From positions 62,001-126,000 of the forward strand of contig CACZHK010000005.1 of NCBI GenBank assembly GCA_902780915.1: a DNA stretch of 64,000 nucleotides, given 5' to 3'. The translations under genes and the position numbers were made by a program. Position 1 is the first letter of the stretch. Each line of letters opens with the position of its first letter. This document shows, one piece after another, positions 33,862 through 42,718 of the stretch. This DNA comes from Pseudoselenomonas ruminantium (GTDB lineage Bacteria > Bacillota > Negativicutes > Selenomonadales > Selenomonadaceae). The notes beneath the pieces are model-generated. The model did not search any database. It had not been told where the DNA came from and saw only the letters and a list, made by a program, of their open reading frames with translations.

Positions 33862-36110
33862 GGGAGTTCACTTTATATCAGGCAGATGTCTGCGGACAGG
33901 AACGCAACACGTCTTATCCCCACAAGCTTACCATCCAAAGTGCCGCTGATATCGTGGTTGCCGTAGGCAAAGACCATACCTGTGGCTTGTTCAGGAACGA
34001 CCACCGCAGTAACGGGGACTTTCTGGAATGCGATGTGGATGCGATGGATAACGACAATGACCACTCTGATGTACCAGCAGACTGGATTTCGGCAGAGCAG
34101 TTTGCAGAGGAATTCAGCGAGGTGGATTTCGTACTGATTCCCAGCCGCCACAACAATAAGCAGAAGGGTGATAAGTCGCCTAGACCACGTTACCATGTGC
34201 TGTTCCCTCATAAGAAAATTATGGACAGTGCAGAGTGCGCGGCTCTTAAGCAGGAGATACACCGGCAGTATCCGTTTTTTGATGATGGTGCACTGGATGC
34301 CGCAAGGTTTCTCTATGGCAGCGAAGTCAAAGAAGAGGATATCGTCTGGCATGAAGGCTCAATGGACATCCAGGAGTTCCTGGCAAGGAACGCTCCGCCA
34401 GTTGGCACGATACCGCAGGGCAAACGCAACTCAACGCTCAGCCCCTACGCTGGCAGGGTGGTCAAGCGTTTTGGCTTCAGCGAGGAGAGCAAGGCAATAT
34501 TTCTGATTGAAGCGGATAAATGCGACCCGCCGCTTTCGGATGCAGAGCTGAATAAGATTTGGAACAGCGCAGGCAAGTTTGCGAAGAAGGTGGCATCGGC
34601 TCCGGGGTATGTGCCGCCGGATGAGTACAATGCCACGCTGCCTAAAGGACCGGCTGGGTCGCTTAAGCCGCTGGACTATAGCGATATTGGTCAGGCTAAG
34701 GTACTGGCATCTGAATATGGTGATGAACTGAAATATAACCAGGCCACAGATTTCCTGCACTACAACGGCGTTATTTGGGAAGAATCCCTTCAGTCAGCCG
34801 TGGGGGCTACGGAGCAGTTCCTTGACCTCCAGCTTGCCGATGCGCAGCTGATGGTATTCCAGACAAAGCAGGCGCTTATCAATGCAGGGCTGACCGAAGA
34901 TGACCTGGATGGCAAAAAGCCGCCGAAGGACTCTGGTGCGGATGTGATTCGCTTGTTTGGGGAATATTTGACGGCTCTTGGCTACCTTGCTTTTGTGATG
35001 AAGCGCAGGGATATGCGCTATATAAAATCGGCAATGGAGGCATCCAAACCGATGCTGTTCGTGGAGTATTCCGAACTCGACAAAGATGAGTTCCTCCTGA
35101 ACACGCCGGAATCTACCTATGACCTGCGTCTGGGCCTTATGGGCAAGATGGAACACAGAGCGGCTGACCTTATCACGAAGGTGACATACTGTGAACCAGG
35201 CAGCAAAGGCACGGAACTTTGGCAGGACGCGTTGCAGAAGACTTTTTGTGGCGATCAGGAGCTTATCGATTATGTTCAGGAAATCGTGGGGCTGGCGGCT
35301 ATCGGCAAGGTTTATGTCGAGGCACTGATTATCGCTTATGGTGAAGGCCGCAATGGTAAGTCCACATTTTTTAACACCATCGCACGTGTGCTTGGCACCT
35401 ACAGCTGGGCGCTGTCTTCCGATGCCTTGATTGTAGGCTGTCGCCGCAATGTGAAGTGGGAGGTCACTGAGCTGAAAGGCAGGCGTTTCGTCATTGCAGC
35501 GGAACTTGAGGAGGGCACCAGGCTTTCAACCTCGATGCTGAAGCAGATTACTTCTACGGATAAAATCCAGGGCGAGAAGAAGTTCAAAGACCCGTCACCT
35601 TTTACGCCGAGCCATTCCACGGTTCTTTACACCAATCACCTGCCGAAGGTCGGTGCTATGGATGAGGGCACATGGCGCAGGCTCATCGTGATTCCCTTCA
35701 ATGCGGTCTTTGAAAAGAGCAGCGACCGCAAGAACTATGCCGACTATCTGGTAGAAGAAGCCGGCCCTGCGGTACTCAGTTGGATTATTGAAGGTGCAGA
35801 ACGTGTCATTGCCAAAGGGCATAAGCTGACCAATCCCAAGATTGTGCAGGATGCCATTGATGCTTACAGGAGCGATAACAACTGGCTGAGTGCCTTCATG
35901 GAGGAGTGCTGCGACACCGGTGAGACTTGCAGGGCTAAGTCCGGCGAGCTGTACCAGGAGTACCGTGTCTGGTGCGAGAGGGTAGGGGAGTTCACGCGCA
36001 GTGCCGCCGAGTTCTCCAACACGTTGATTAACTATGGCTTTGAAAAGCAGAAGACCAAAAAAGGCATGGTCTTTAAGGGAGTCTCCCTAAAATCTGCCTT
36101 TGATGAATAA
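33858..36110 (+). CDS. P4-type primase/helicase (D5 family)
   Basis: 750 residues. The N-terminal half carries a primase-like part (FLECDVDAMDNDNDHSDVP). The C-terminal half is a superfamily 3 helicase: Walker A IIAYGEGRNGKSTFFNTIA near residue 490, an acidic Walker B region AELEEGTRLS, and sensor HSTVLYTNHLPKV. It primes and unwinds at the phage origin. Start at TTG 33858, 8 bp after AGGAGG, overlapping the previous stop; GTG 33849 is in frame but lies on the ribosome site. Confidence 0.92.
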   Translation: MREFTLYQADVCGQERNTSYPHKLTIQSAADIVVAVGKDHTCGLFRNDHRSNGDFLECDVDAMDNDNDHSDVPADWISAEQFAEEFSEVDFVLIPSRHNNKQKGDKSPRPRYHVLFPHKKIMDSAECAALKQEIHRQYPFFDDGALDAARFLYGSEVKEEDIVWHEGSMDIQEFLARNAPPVGTIPQGKRNSTLSPYAGRVVKRFGFSEESKAIFLIEADKCDPPLSDAELNKIWNSAGKFAKKVASAPGYVPPDEYNATLPKGPAGSLKPLDYSDIGQAKVLASEYGDELKYNQATDFLHYNGVIWEESLQSAVGATEQFLDLQLADAQLMVFQTKQALINAGLTEDDLDGKKPPKDSGADVIRLFGEYLTALGYLAFVMKRRDMRYIKSAMEASKPMLFVEYSELDKDEFLLNTPESTYDLRLGLMGKMEHRAADLITKVTYCEPGSKGTELWQDALQKTFCGDQELIDYVQEIVGLAAIGKVYVEALIIAYGEGRNGKSTFFNTIARVLGTYSWALSSDALIVGCRRNVKWEVTELKGRRFVIAAELEEGTRLSTSMLKQITSTDKIQGEKKFKDPSPFTPSHSTVLYTNHLPKVGAMDEGTWRRLIVIPFNAVFEKSSDRKNYADYLVEEAGPAVLSWIIEGAERVIAKGHKLTNPKIVQDAIDAYRSDNNWLSAFMEECCDTGETCRAKSGELYQEYRVWCERVGEFTRSAAEFSNTLINYGFEKQKTKKGMVFKGVSLKSAFDE

Positions 36111-36316
36111 TCCGTCACCCAATTGTGCGTGAGGTGCAAGCGGTGAGGGACGAAATGGCTCATTAGCCTATAAATTTTAGTGATTTTTGTAAAAGGTGCA
36201 GGACGGTGCAAGGTAATAACACTTTATACGCTATACAAATAAAAAAAATAATTTTTGTATATATAAAGGAATAGGAATAGCCTTCACTCTCCTGCACCCA
36301 TATGGAGGAAAGCTTT
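36111..36316. other. AT-rich non-coding segment, possible origin elements
   Basis: GGTGCA occurs at 36133-36138, 36195-36200 and 36205-36210 and inverted at 36293-36298, flanking an A/T-rich block (36211-36270) with inverted repeat ATACAAA / TTTGTAT (36233-36239 with 36254-36260). The layout would suit a replication origin downstream of the primase; it also contains TATATAA that could serve as a -10. Confidence 0.4.
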
Positions 36317-36634
36317 ATGAATAAAGCATTTGCAGACATTGACGCAGTTCAGCCGAAGGAAGAGCCGCTGAAGCTTAGCGAGGTCTTTTCCATGATGAAG
36401 ACCATCAAGCCGGGGGACAAGGTGGAGTTTGACAGCGTGGGCGCATGTAACACAGCAACACAGGCCAACCGCAATACGGCAGCCACCATTCCTGCCACGG
36501 CAACAGTAGAGAAGGTTTATCCGAGGTATGTAAGGACGAGACTCAAAGGTGGAGCGGCTGAGTGTGTAAGCTGGGACAGCATCCGTCATTTGAACGGCAA
36601 GCCGTGGCCGCTGTATGCACAGGAGCGCAGCTGA
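36317..36634 (+). CDS. Hypothetical phage protein
   Basis: 105 residues. The C-terminal half (EKVYPRYVRTRLKGGAAECV) resembles the small beta-barrel-like proteins encoded next to VRR-NUC genes in phages. ATG 36317 has GGAGGA upstream. Its stop overlaps the VRR-NUC start (TGATG). Confidence 0.6.
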   Translation: MNKAFADIDAVQPKEEPLKLSEVFSMMKTIKPGDKVEFDSVGACNTATQANRNTAATIPATATVEKVYPRYVRTRLKGGAAECVSWDSIRHLNGKPWPLYAQERS

Positions 36635-37041
36635 TGACGGAAAAGCAGGTCGAGCAGAAACTTGTAAAGGCTGTCAAGACTTGTGGTGGTCACTGCATCA
36701 AGTGGGTGGCTCCGGGCTGGAATGGTGCACCGGACAGGATTGTTCTCCTGCCCGGTGGTCGTATCGGCTTTGTCGAGGTAAAGCGTCCCGGTCAAAAGCC
36801 ACGGGCGATACAGACAGTCAGGCACAGGGAACTGCAGGAACTGGGATTTGATGTATTTGTACTGGATGAGCCGGGACAGATTCACAGTATCCTTCAGCAG
36901 ATAAGGGGGATTGAGGGTGGCGGTTCAGATAAGACAGTGGGAAAATCTCGCCAATGCCATCATCGTCAAGGCAGCCAAGGACTACCGGGCGGCTTACAGG
37001 GCAAAGAAAAGGAATCCGCAGAATATAAGGGTCAACGCTGA
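36634..37041 (+). CDS. VRR-NUC domain nuclease
   Basis: VRR-NUC endonuclease of phage replication/recombination. QVEQKLVKAVKTCGGHCIKW, GWNGAPDRIVLLPGGRIGFV and EVKRPGQKP give the PD-(D/E)XK core (PDR...EVK). Relatives are about 95 residues and end near QQIRGI; here the frame runs on for another 40 codons over the next gene in a different frame, giving a 135-residue product with a low-complexity basic tail. Natural overlap, lost stop and sequencing error are all possible. Confidence 0.88.
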   Translation: MTEKQVEQKLVKAVKTCGGHCIKWVAPGWNGAPDRIVLLPGGRIGFVEVKRPGQKPRAIQTVRHRELQELGFDVFVLDEPGQIHSILQQIRGIEGGGSDKTVGKSRQCHHRQGSQGLPGGLQGKEKESAEYKGQR

Positions 37042-37186
37042 ACTTCGGGAACTGGTGAGATTTTTCACTGGTCTGTGGTACAGCGAACTTACAGATGTGG
37101 ATGGCGAGTATCTGGTGAGAAAGTTAAATGAAAGCGTTGATGGCAGACGGAAGGAGGTGAGGCCGCATGAAGTTCATACCGCATGA
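36917..37186 (+). CDS. Hypothetical phage protein
   Basis: 89 residues, helical (LANAIIVKAAKDYRAAYRAK, WYSELTDVDGEYLVRKLN). Small helical proteins of this kind are common between VRR-NUC and SNF2 genes. GTG start at 36917 behind AAGGGGGA. Overlaps the VRR-NUC tail by 125 bp and the SNF2 start by 20 bp. Confidence 0.6.
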   Translation: MAVQIRQWENLANAIIVKAAKDYRAAYRAKKRNPQNIRVNAELRELVRFFTGLWYSELTDVDGEYLVRKLNESVDGRRKEVRPHEVHTA

Positions 37187-38541
37187 TTATCAGGCATATG
37201 CAATCGAATATGTGAAGACTCACAAGATTGCCATGCTCCTGCTGGATATGGGCTTGGGTTAGCAAGACCGCGATAACACTCAGTGCCATAGCTGACCTGA
37301 TGTTTGACAGTTTTGAAGTGCGAAAGACTCTGGTCATAGCACCTCTCAGGGTTGCAACATCAGTCTGGCCGACAGAGAAGGATAAATGGGATCACACAAG
37401 ATTCCTGCGGATGTCGGTCATGACCGGTAATGTAAGGTGCAGGATAGCAGCACTGAACACAGCTGCCGATGTGTATGTAATCAACCGCGAGAACATCAAG
37501 TGGCTGGTGGATTATCTGGAGAAGAACAGGATGCCGTGGCCGTTTGATTTCGTGGTGATAGATGAGCTTTCCAGTTTCAAAAACTGGAAGGCGCAGCGTT
37601 TCAAGGCACTAAAAAAAGTCAGGCCTTTCATCCAGCGGATGGTTGGCCTGACTGGCACCCCGGTCCCCAAAGGTTTGATGGACTTGTGGGCAGAGGTCGG
37701 CATAATTGACCGAGGAAAGCGACTGGGCAGGTTCATCGGTAAGTTTCGTGAAACGTACTTCAAGCCCAGAGCGATGAATCCATACACGGGTGTGGTCTTT
37801 GATTACATACCTCTGCCTGGTGCGGAGCAAAAGATTTATGAGTGCATCTCGGATATCACCATCAGCATGAAGTCGATGGACTACCTTGATATGCCGGAGA
37901 AAATCTCGGTGAAACATGAAGTTGAGATGGATTCTGATGAACGGGCATTATACGATGAGATGAAGAAAGAATTGGTACTGGCCATCGACGGTGAGGTTAT
38001 TGATGCCGCCAATGCAGCGGTGCTTTCCGGCAAGCTGCAGCAGATGGCAAATGGTGGCCTGTATGCCAACGATGGCTTTGTAAGAATCCACGACCGCAAG
38101 CTTGATATGCTTGAAGACTTAATCGAAGAAGCAAATGGACAGAGCGTCTTGATTGCCTACTGGTATCAGCACGACAGGGAACGCATTATGGAAAGGCTCA
38201 CGCACATTGGTTATAAGCCCAGGGAAATGAAGTCCTGTAAGGATATCGAGGACTGGAATGCTGGCAAAATCCAGATAGCATTGATTTCACCGGCATCGGC
38301 TGGTCACGGACTGAACATACAAAAAGGCGGGCATATTCTGATTTGGTACAGCCTTTGCTGGAGCCTTGAGATGTACGAGCAGACCTGTGCCAGATTGTGG
38401 CGGCAGGGACAGAAGAATGTTGTGACCATCCACCATATCGTCTGCAAAGGTACGGTGGACACTGATGTCCTTGCGGCTCTGGAAAGCAAGAGCAGTACCC
38501 AGCAGAATCTTATTGATGCGGTTAAAGCACATCTTACATGA
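37167..38541 (+). pseudogene. SNF2-type helicase broken by a 4-base insertion
   Basis: Phage DEAD/SNF2 helicase. ATG 37167 (AGGAGG upstream) opens with MKFIPHDYQAYAIEYV and reads to LLLDMGLG, where the four bases TAGC (37260-37263) interrupt the codons for LDMGLG-KTAITLSAI. This gives a stop codon inside Walker A and shifts the frame. Beyond it, all later motifs are intact: VVIDELSSFKNWKAQRF (DEAD-like), LTGTPVPKG, and QTCARLWRQGQ with HHIVCKGTVD. An unbroken remainder suggests a very recent event or an assembly error. Confidence 0.88.
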
Positions 38542-38557
38542 GGAGGCATAGCTTTTT

Positions 38558-38977
38558 ATGACAGCAAAAGAATATCTCAAACAGGCGTTTCACATTGACC
38601 GCAGGATTAATGACAAGCTGGAACAGATTAGTTCCATGCGTGACCTTGCGACCAAGGCCACAAGCATCATCAATGACATGCCGGGAAGTGCCACGCATGA
38701 CCCACATTCCATGCAGGAGGTCATAGCCAAAATTATCGATGATGAAGAGGAGGTCAATGCAGCTATCGACAGGCTGGTGGATTTGAAGCGCGACATCCGT
38801 CACACGATAGAACAGGTGCCTGACGAGAATGAAAAGATGCTGCTTGAACAGCGTTACCTCAGTTTTAAGTCATGGGAGCGTTTGGCTGAGGATATGAATT
38901 TCAGCCTGCGTTGGGTTCACATCATGCATGGGCGTGCCTTGAAGGCAGTCGAGAAGATTTTGTCGGCAAAATCCTAA
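38558..38977 (+). CDS. DUF1492 / ArpU-like phage regulator
   Basis: 139 residues. An N-terminal coiled-coil part and a C-terminal sigma-region-4-like helix-turn-helix: QRYLSFKSWERLAEDMNFSL, then RWVHIMHGRALKAVEKIL. Such proteins (DUF1492, ArpU/RinA group) sit at the end of the early region and are thought to switch on late genes. Directly downstream are tandem repeats, a promoter without -35 and a terminator, consistent with that role. Confidence 0.8.
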   Translation: MTAKEYLKQAFHIDRRINDKLEQISSMRDLATKATSIINDMPGSATHDPHSMQEVIAKIIDDEEEVNAAIDRLVDLKRDIRHTIEQVPDENEKMLLEQRYLSFKSWERLAEDMNFSLRWVHIMHGRALKAVEKILSAKS

Positions 38978-38990
38978 AGAGTGCACAGGA

Positions 38991-39036
38991 ATTCACTATA
39001 ATTCACTATAATTCCAAACTCTAGGCGTGATATGAT
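38991..39036 (+). promoter_or_regulatory. Candidate late promoter with tandem operator
   Basis: ATTCACTATA is repeated head to tail (38991-39000, 39001-39010) and begins a third time (ATTCC). An extended -10 TGA-TATGAT (39031-39036) follows, and no -35 is seen where the repeats end, which suits an activator-dependent promoter. The preceding gene is a likely activator. Confidence 0.55.
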
Positions 39037-39063
39037 AGAGTCAGCAAAAAAGGATAGAGGTAC

Positions 39064-39095
39064 AGCCTCGGAGGAGAAATCTTCCGGGGCTTTTC
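39064..39095 (+). terminator. Terminator/attenuator before the packaging genes
   Basis: Twelve-base-pair stem AGCCTCGGAGGA / TCTTCCGGGGCT (two wobble pairs) with GAAA loop, followed by TTTT, only about 20 bases after the likely transcript start at 39043. Late transcription must pass it, so it may be an antitermination point. Confidence 0.7.
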
Positions 39096-39122
39096 TATTG
39101 ACAAGAATCGAGGTGAACCAGA

Positions 39123-39476
39123 GTGCCAAGAAAACCAAAGCGACCCTGTCGGTATGGTGGATGCCCAAAGCTGACAGACCACAAAAGCGGCTACTGTGAA
39201 GAGCACCGCAAGATGATGGAACGGCACTACGAGCACTTCGCCCGTGGCTACGACCACCACAAGCGGTACGATGAGCGTTGGAGAAGGATTCGGAACCGCT
39301 ACATCAGCAGCCACCCGTTGTGCGAGAGATGCCAGAGCCAGGGAAGGTATGCTGAGGCCAAGCTGGTGCATCATATCAAACCCTTGTCAGCGGGCGGCAC
39401 TCATGATGAGAGCAATCTGCAGAGCTTGTGCATCAGCTGCCATGAGAAGATTCACCAGCGGAGGAAAAGCGAGTGA
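39123..39476 (+). CDS. HNH endonuclease of the packaging module
   Basis: 117 residues. The N-terminal zinc knuckle CRYGGCP and C-x2-H are followed by the HNH core: CERCQSQGRYAEAKLVHHIK, GGTHDESNLQSLCISCHEKIH. HNH proteins beside the small terminase assist cos cleavage in HK97-like phages. GTG start at 39123 behind GAGGTGAA. Confidence 0.92.
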   Translation: MPRKPKRPCRYGGCPKLTDHKSGYCEEHRKMMERHYEHFARGYDHHKRYDERWRRIRNRYISSHPLCERCQSQGRYAEAKLVHHIKPLSAGGTHDESNLQSLCISCHEKIHQRRKSE

Positions 39477-39719
39477 CCCCCAGGGGCGGTTGAAATCCCT
39501 ACAGAGAGACCGATGTCCGTCCGGGGTGGGCTTTCGCGCGTAAAAATCGAATTTCAAACAGGGGAATAGGGCGGGAAGCCACCAATTGCCCATGAATGCC
39601 GATGTTTTGGGGCTTCACGGCGATAGTCAGAGGACGCTCAGTTCTTTGAAAAACGCCGATATCGTTTGAAAAACCTTTGAAAAAATCCAGAAATCAAAGG
39701 CCGAAGGGAGTGATGGAAG
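39474..39719. other. Non-coding packaging (cos-like) region
   Basis: 243 bases without a gene between the HNH nuclease and the small terminase. It begins with CCCCCAGGGGCGG, then AAATCCCTACAGAGAG, a GTCCGTCCGGGG block and TTTCGCGCG. GC-rich blocks of this kind between HNH and P27 terminase genes are the usual place of cos. A cut site cannot be fixed from sequence. Confidence 0.5.
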
Positions 39720-40256
39720 ATGGCCAAAGATGGAACTAATCGCGGCGGTGCCAGGGCAGGTGCCGGACGCAAGAAGAAAGCCCTCGCCGACAAAATCAGC
39801 GAGGGCAAAGCTGCCAAGGTGACGGTGCTGCCAACGGCCAATCTCCAGGGCATGGAAATGCCCGCTCCAAAGGATTACATGAAGGCACCCCAGAAGAACG
39901 GGCAGGAAAATTACGCTGTGGAGATTTACGAGGAAACCTGGAACTGGCTGAACAAGAAAGGCTGTGCCGAGCTGGTGAGCCAGGAGCTCATCGAGCATTA
40001 CGCCATGAGTGTATCCCGCTGGATTCAGTGCCAGGATGCCATTTCCAACTACGGCTTCCTGGCCAAGCATCCAACCACCGGGGCGGCTATCGTTTCGCCC
40101 TATGTGAACATCAGCCTGCAGTACATGAAGCAGGCCAATCAGCTGTGGTACCAGATTTACCAGGTGGTAAAGGAGAACTGCTCGGACGATTACAGGGGAG
40201 CCAACCCGCAGGAAGATGTGATGGAGCGGTTGCTCCGCACAAGGATGGGACATTGA
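39720..40256 (+). CDS. Terminase small subunit, P27 family
   Basis: 178 residues. The N-terminus GTNRGGARAGAGRKKKALAD is the usual basic P27 tail; then YEETWNWLNKKGCAELVSQE and NISLQYMKQANQLWYQIYQV. Recognises phage DNA for packaging. The large subunit is unusually far away (49255), with 9 kb of accessory genes between them. Confidence 0.9.
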   Translation: MAKDGTNRGGARAGAGRKKKALADKISEGKAAKVTVLPTANLQGMEMPAPKDYMKAPQKNGQENYAVEIYEETWNWLNKKGCAELVSQELIEHYAMSVSRWIQCQDAISNYGFLAKHPTTGAAIVSPYVNISLQYMKQANQLWYQIYQVVKENCSDDYRGANPQEDVMERLLRTRMGH

Positions 40257-40272
40257 TTTGAGGTGTACTCAT

Positions 40273-40527
40273 TCAATCTAAGAGAGGACACCAGCCCTTA
40301 CTTGCGTGACAGTGAGGACATAAATTACAAGCCTCTCCACCTGCTCCATAAATCCGCCCTTCACCTTCTTTGGGAGTAGGAGTTTCAACTTTGGAATAGT
40401 CCAGTCGATATGGAGCATAATCGCTGACCTGCATAGGCTTATTACATTTTGGGCATTTCTCAATGGGACTTTTGGAAGGAATATCAATATGACAATGGTA
40501 GCACGTGTAATGTTTCAAAGTCATCAC
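40273..40527 (-). CDS. Double zinc-ribbon protein
   Basis: 84 residues with paired cysteines CYHCH, CPKCNK, CNLCPHCH and a further C near the end, i.e. rubredoxin-like zinc ribbons. It runs against its neighbours and is probably a late-added gene. Function unknown. Confidence 0.6.
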   Translation of the reverse strand: MMTLKHYTCYHCHIDIPSKSPIEKCPKCNKPMQVSDYAPYRLDYSKVETPTPKEGEGRIYGAGGEACNLCPHCHASKGWCPLLD

Positions 40528-40616
40528 GCTCCCTTTTTGAAAACTATAATAGATGATTTTCTGTCAGCAAATCAAAATTCCTGCTCGGTTCAAAATTATT
40601 TTTGGAGGTGTACTTA

Positions 40617-41879
40617 TTGGGAAAAATGACAACGGATATGCAGCTTGTCCCTATCGACAAGCTGGTGCCTTACGTGAACAACGCCCGGACGCATTCGCCG
40701 GAGCAGATAACCAAGCTGCGCTCATCGTTACGAGAGTTTGGTTTTGTGAATCCCGTCATCATCGACCGAGACTTCAATGTGTTGGCGGGGCATGGAAGGC
40801 TGGCGGCAGCCAAGGCTGAGAACATCAGCGAGGTGCCCTGTGTCTTTGCCGATTATCTCACCGAGGCTCAGAAGAAAGCATACATTCTCGCCGACAACCG
40901 TTATGCGATGGACGCAGGCTGGGACGAGGAAATGCTTCGTGTCGAGATTGAAGCATTGCAGGGCATGGATTTCGACCTAGGACTGACCGGCTTTGACGAG
41001 AAGGAAATTGCCGACCTTTTCGATACGGATGGTGGCGATGGCAAGGATGATGGCTTCGATGTGGATGCGGAACTCTCCAAGCCGTGTATCTCCAAGGCAG
41101 GAGATGTGTGGCACCTGGGCAAGCACCGGGTCATCTGCGGAGATTCTACTCTGACGGAAACCTACCAGCGTTTGCTCGGTGACGAGAAGGTGAATCTGGT
41201 CTGCACCGACCCGCCTTACATGGTCAACCTTGAAAGCACTTCTGGGAAAATCAAGAACGATGACCTGTCTGACAAGGAGGCCTACGAATTTCTGACCAAA
41301 GCCTTCAGCTGTTTCCATGAAGCCATGGCCAATGATGCCTCCATTTATGTATTTTACGCAACTGCCAAAGCCCGCATCTTTCATGACGCTTATGAGGATG
41401 CGGGCTTTAAAGTTGGGGCGGGGCTGGTCTGGAAGAAGAACCGTCTGGTGCTGACCCGCACTGACTGGAAGTACATCCACGAGCCAATCATCTGGGGATG
41501 GCGCAAGGATGGCAAGCACACCTGGTATGGCGATCAGAAGCAGACCACGGTGTTCGAGTTCGACCGCATCAAGAACTCGAAGGAAGATGGCTGTGGTCAT
41601 CCCTCCAGCAAGCCAGTGCCGCTCATTGCCTATCTTATCAAGCAATGCACCCAGACCAACGGTCTTGTGCTGGACGGATTCCTCGGCTCGGCCTCAACGC
41701 TTGTCGCTTGCGACCAGCTGGGCCGTGTCTGCTATGGCGTGGAACTGGAGCCTAAGTTTGTGGATGTAGCGGTACAGCGCTATGCGGCTGCCCATGATGG
41801 CAGTTTTGCTGATGTGTATGTGGAGCGGGATGGGGAGAAGATTCCCTATGCTGATGTTCCGAAACCAGAGGAGGTCTGA
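40617..41879 (+). CDS. ParB-like domain fused to DNA methyltransferase
   Basis: 420 residues. Residues 1-95 are a ParB/Srx-like nuclease domain (LVPYVNNARTHSPEQITKL, VLAGHGRLAAAK). The rest is a beta-class methyltransferase with VCTDPPYMVNLES and VLDGFLGSASTLVACDQLGR. This fusion is common near phage terminases and presumably methylates phage DNA against host restriction. TTG 40617 has GGAGGT 7 bp upstream; ATG 40626 is a second choice. Confidence 0.92.
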   Translation: MGKMTTDMQLVPIDKLVPYVNNARTHSPEQITKLRSSLREFGFVNPVIIDRDFNVLAGHGRLAAAKAENISEVPCVFADYLTEAQKKAYILADNRYAMDAGWDEEMLRVEIEALQGMDFDLGLTGFDEKEIADLFDTDGGDGKDDGFDVDAELSKPCISKAGDVWHLGKHRVICGDSTLTETYQRLLGDEKVNLVCTDPPYMVNLESTSGKIKNDDLSDKEAYEFLTKAFSCFHEAMANDASIYVFYATAKARIFHDAYEDAGFKVGAGLVWKKNRLVLTRTDWKYIHEPIIWGWRKDGKHTWYGDQKQTTVFEFDRIKNSKEDGCGHPSSKPVPLIAYLIKQCTQTNGLVLDGFLGSASTLVACDQLGRVCYGVELEPKFVDVAVQRYAAAHDGSFADVYVERDGEKIPYADVPKPEEV

Positions 41880-41882
41880 CTT

Positions 41883-42440
41883 ATGCGTGTATTTCTGAAC
41901 CCCGGACATGCCCCCTGCGGATGCCCTGACCCCGGAGCCGTCAACAGCGGCACCGGCCTGCGTGAATGTGACGTTGCCAAAAACATCGCCGTCCTGGTAG
42001 AGAAGTATCTCACTAAGGCCGGCGTTTCTGTTTCAGGCAATTTGCAGTCGGACAGCCTTTTTGAGGTGGTCAGTGCCTCCAACAATATAGACGCAGATGT
42101 GTTTGTATCAATTCACTGCAATGCCTTCAATGGCGTGGCTCACGGGACAGAAACCTGGCACTACCATACCAGCAAGTACGGCAAGCTTCTGGCGGGCTGC
42201 CTCCAGCGACAGATTGTGGATGCCCTGGGGACGGCAGACCGTGGCGTGAAGGGGGCGGTTCCCCATACCGACAACAGTCTGTATGTGCTGAACAACACTG
42301 ATGCCGTGGCTGTACTGGTGGAGACAGCCTTTATTGATAATGCGGAGGATGAGGTTTTGCTCCGTACCAGGCAGGATGACTTCGCTCGGGCCATTGCCCG
42401 TGGCATCACAGATTTCGAACAGGAGGCCGACAATTTATGA
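41883..42440 (+). CDS. N-acetylmuramoyl-L-alanine amidase (endolysin)
   Basis: 185 residues, Amidase_3 fold. Zinc ligands lie in FLNPGHAPCG, RECDVAKNI (Glu) and VSIHCNAF; the catalytic Glu is in VLVETAFIDN. No signal peptide and no cell-wall binding domain. It cleaves host peptidoglycan at lysis. Its place among accessory genes rather than after the tail genes is unusual, and no holin is adjacent. Confidence 0.92.
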   Translation: MRVFLNPGHAPCGCPDPGAVNSGTGLRECDVAKNIAVLVEKYLTKAGVSVSGNLQSDSLFEVVSASNNIDADVFVSIHCNAFNGVAHGTETWHYHTSKYGKLLAGCLQRQIVDALGTADRGVKGAVPHTDNSLYVLNNTDAVAVLVETAFIDNAEDEVLLRTRQDDFARAIARGITDFEQEADNL

Positions 42441-42715
42441 AACTGGATTTTATCAAAGATGAACTGAAAAGCCATGTGGGGGATTTCGTAAAAGCAGAGG
42501 CCAAGGAAGCCACCGTTATCTGGCTCAAGGACAAGGCTTTGCCTGCAGTCAGGGAAGTGGCCGAGGCATATACAACCGCCCTCCGCGAATCCTCAGAGAA
42601 GGAAGTAGGCTGGTGCAAGTTCCGCGACCGTGTATTTCTGCCCTGCGTGGTAGATGGTGCGCTGTGGTTTGCGGGTAAGGCACTGGAGGCCATGGCAGTG
42701 AAGCAGGGAGGCTGA
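42437..42715 (+). CDS. Hypothetical phage protein
   Basis: 92 residues, helical, with a moderately hydrophobic end DGALWFAGKALEAMAVKQGG. Overlaps the amidase stop by 4 bp (ATGA), so it is coupled to lysis. It lacks a clear membrane span, so I do not call it a holin. Ends 3 bp before the next methyltransferase. Confidence 0.6.
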   Translation: MKLDFIKDELKSHVGDFVKAEAKEATVIWLKDKALPAVREVAEAYTTALRESSEKEVGWCKFRDRVFLPCVVDGALWFAGKALEAMAVKQGG

Positions 42716-42718
42716 TTT

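Noticed and set aside
37228-38541. Independent helicase gene starting at ATG 37228
   Set aside because: Its first residues are an out-of-frame reading of the true N-terminus; the frame is restored only by removing the TAGC insertion.
42437-42715. Holin beside the amidase
   Set aside because: The protein has no convincing membrane-spanning segment, so the call is left as hypothetical.
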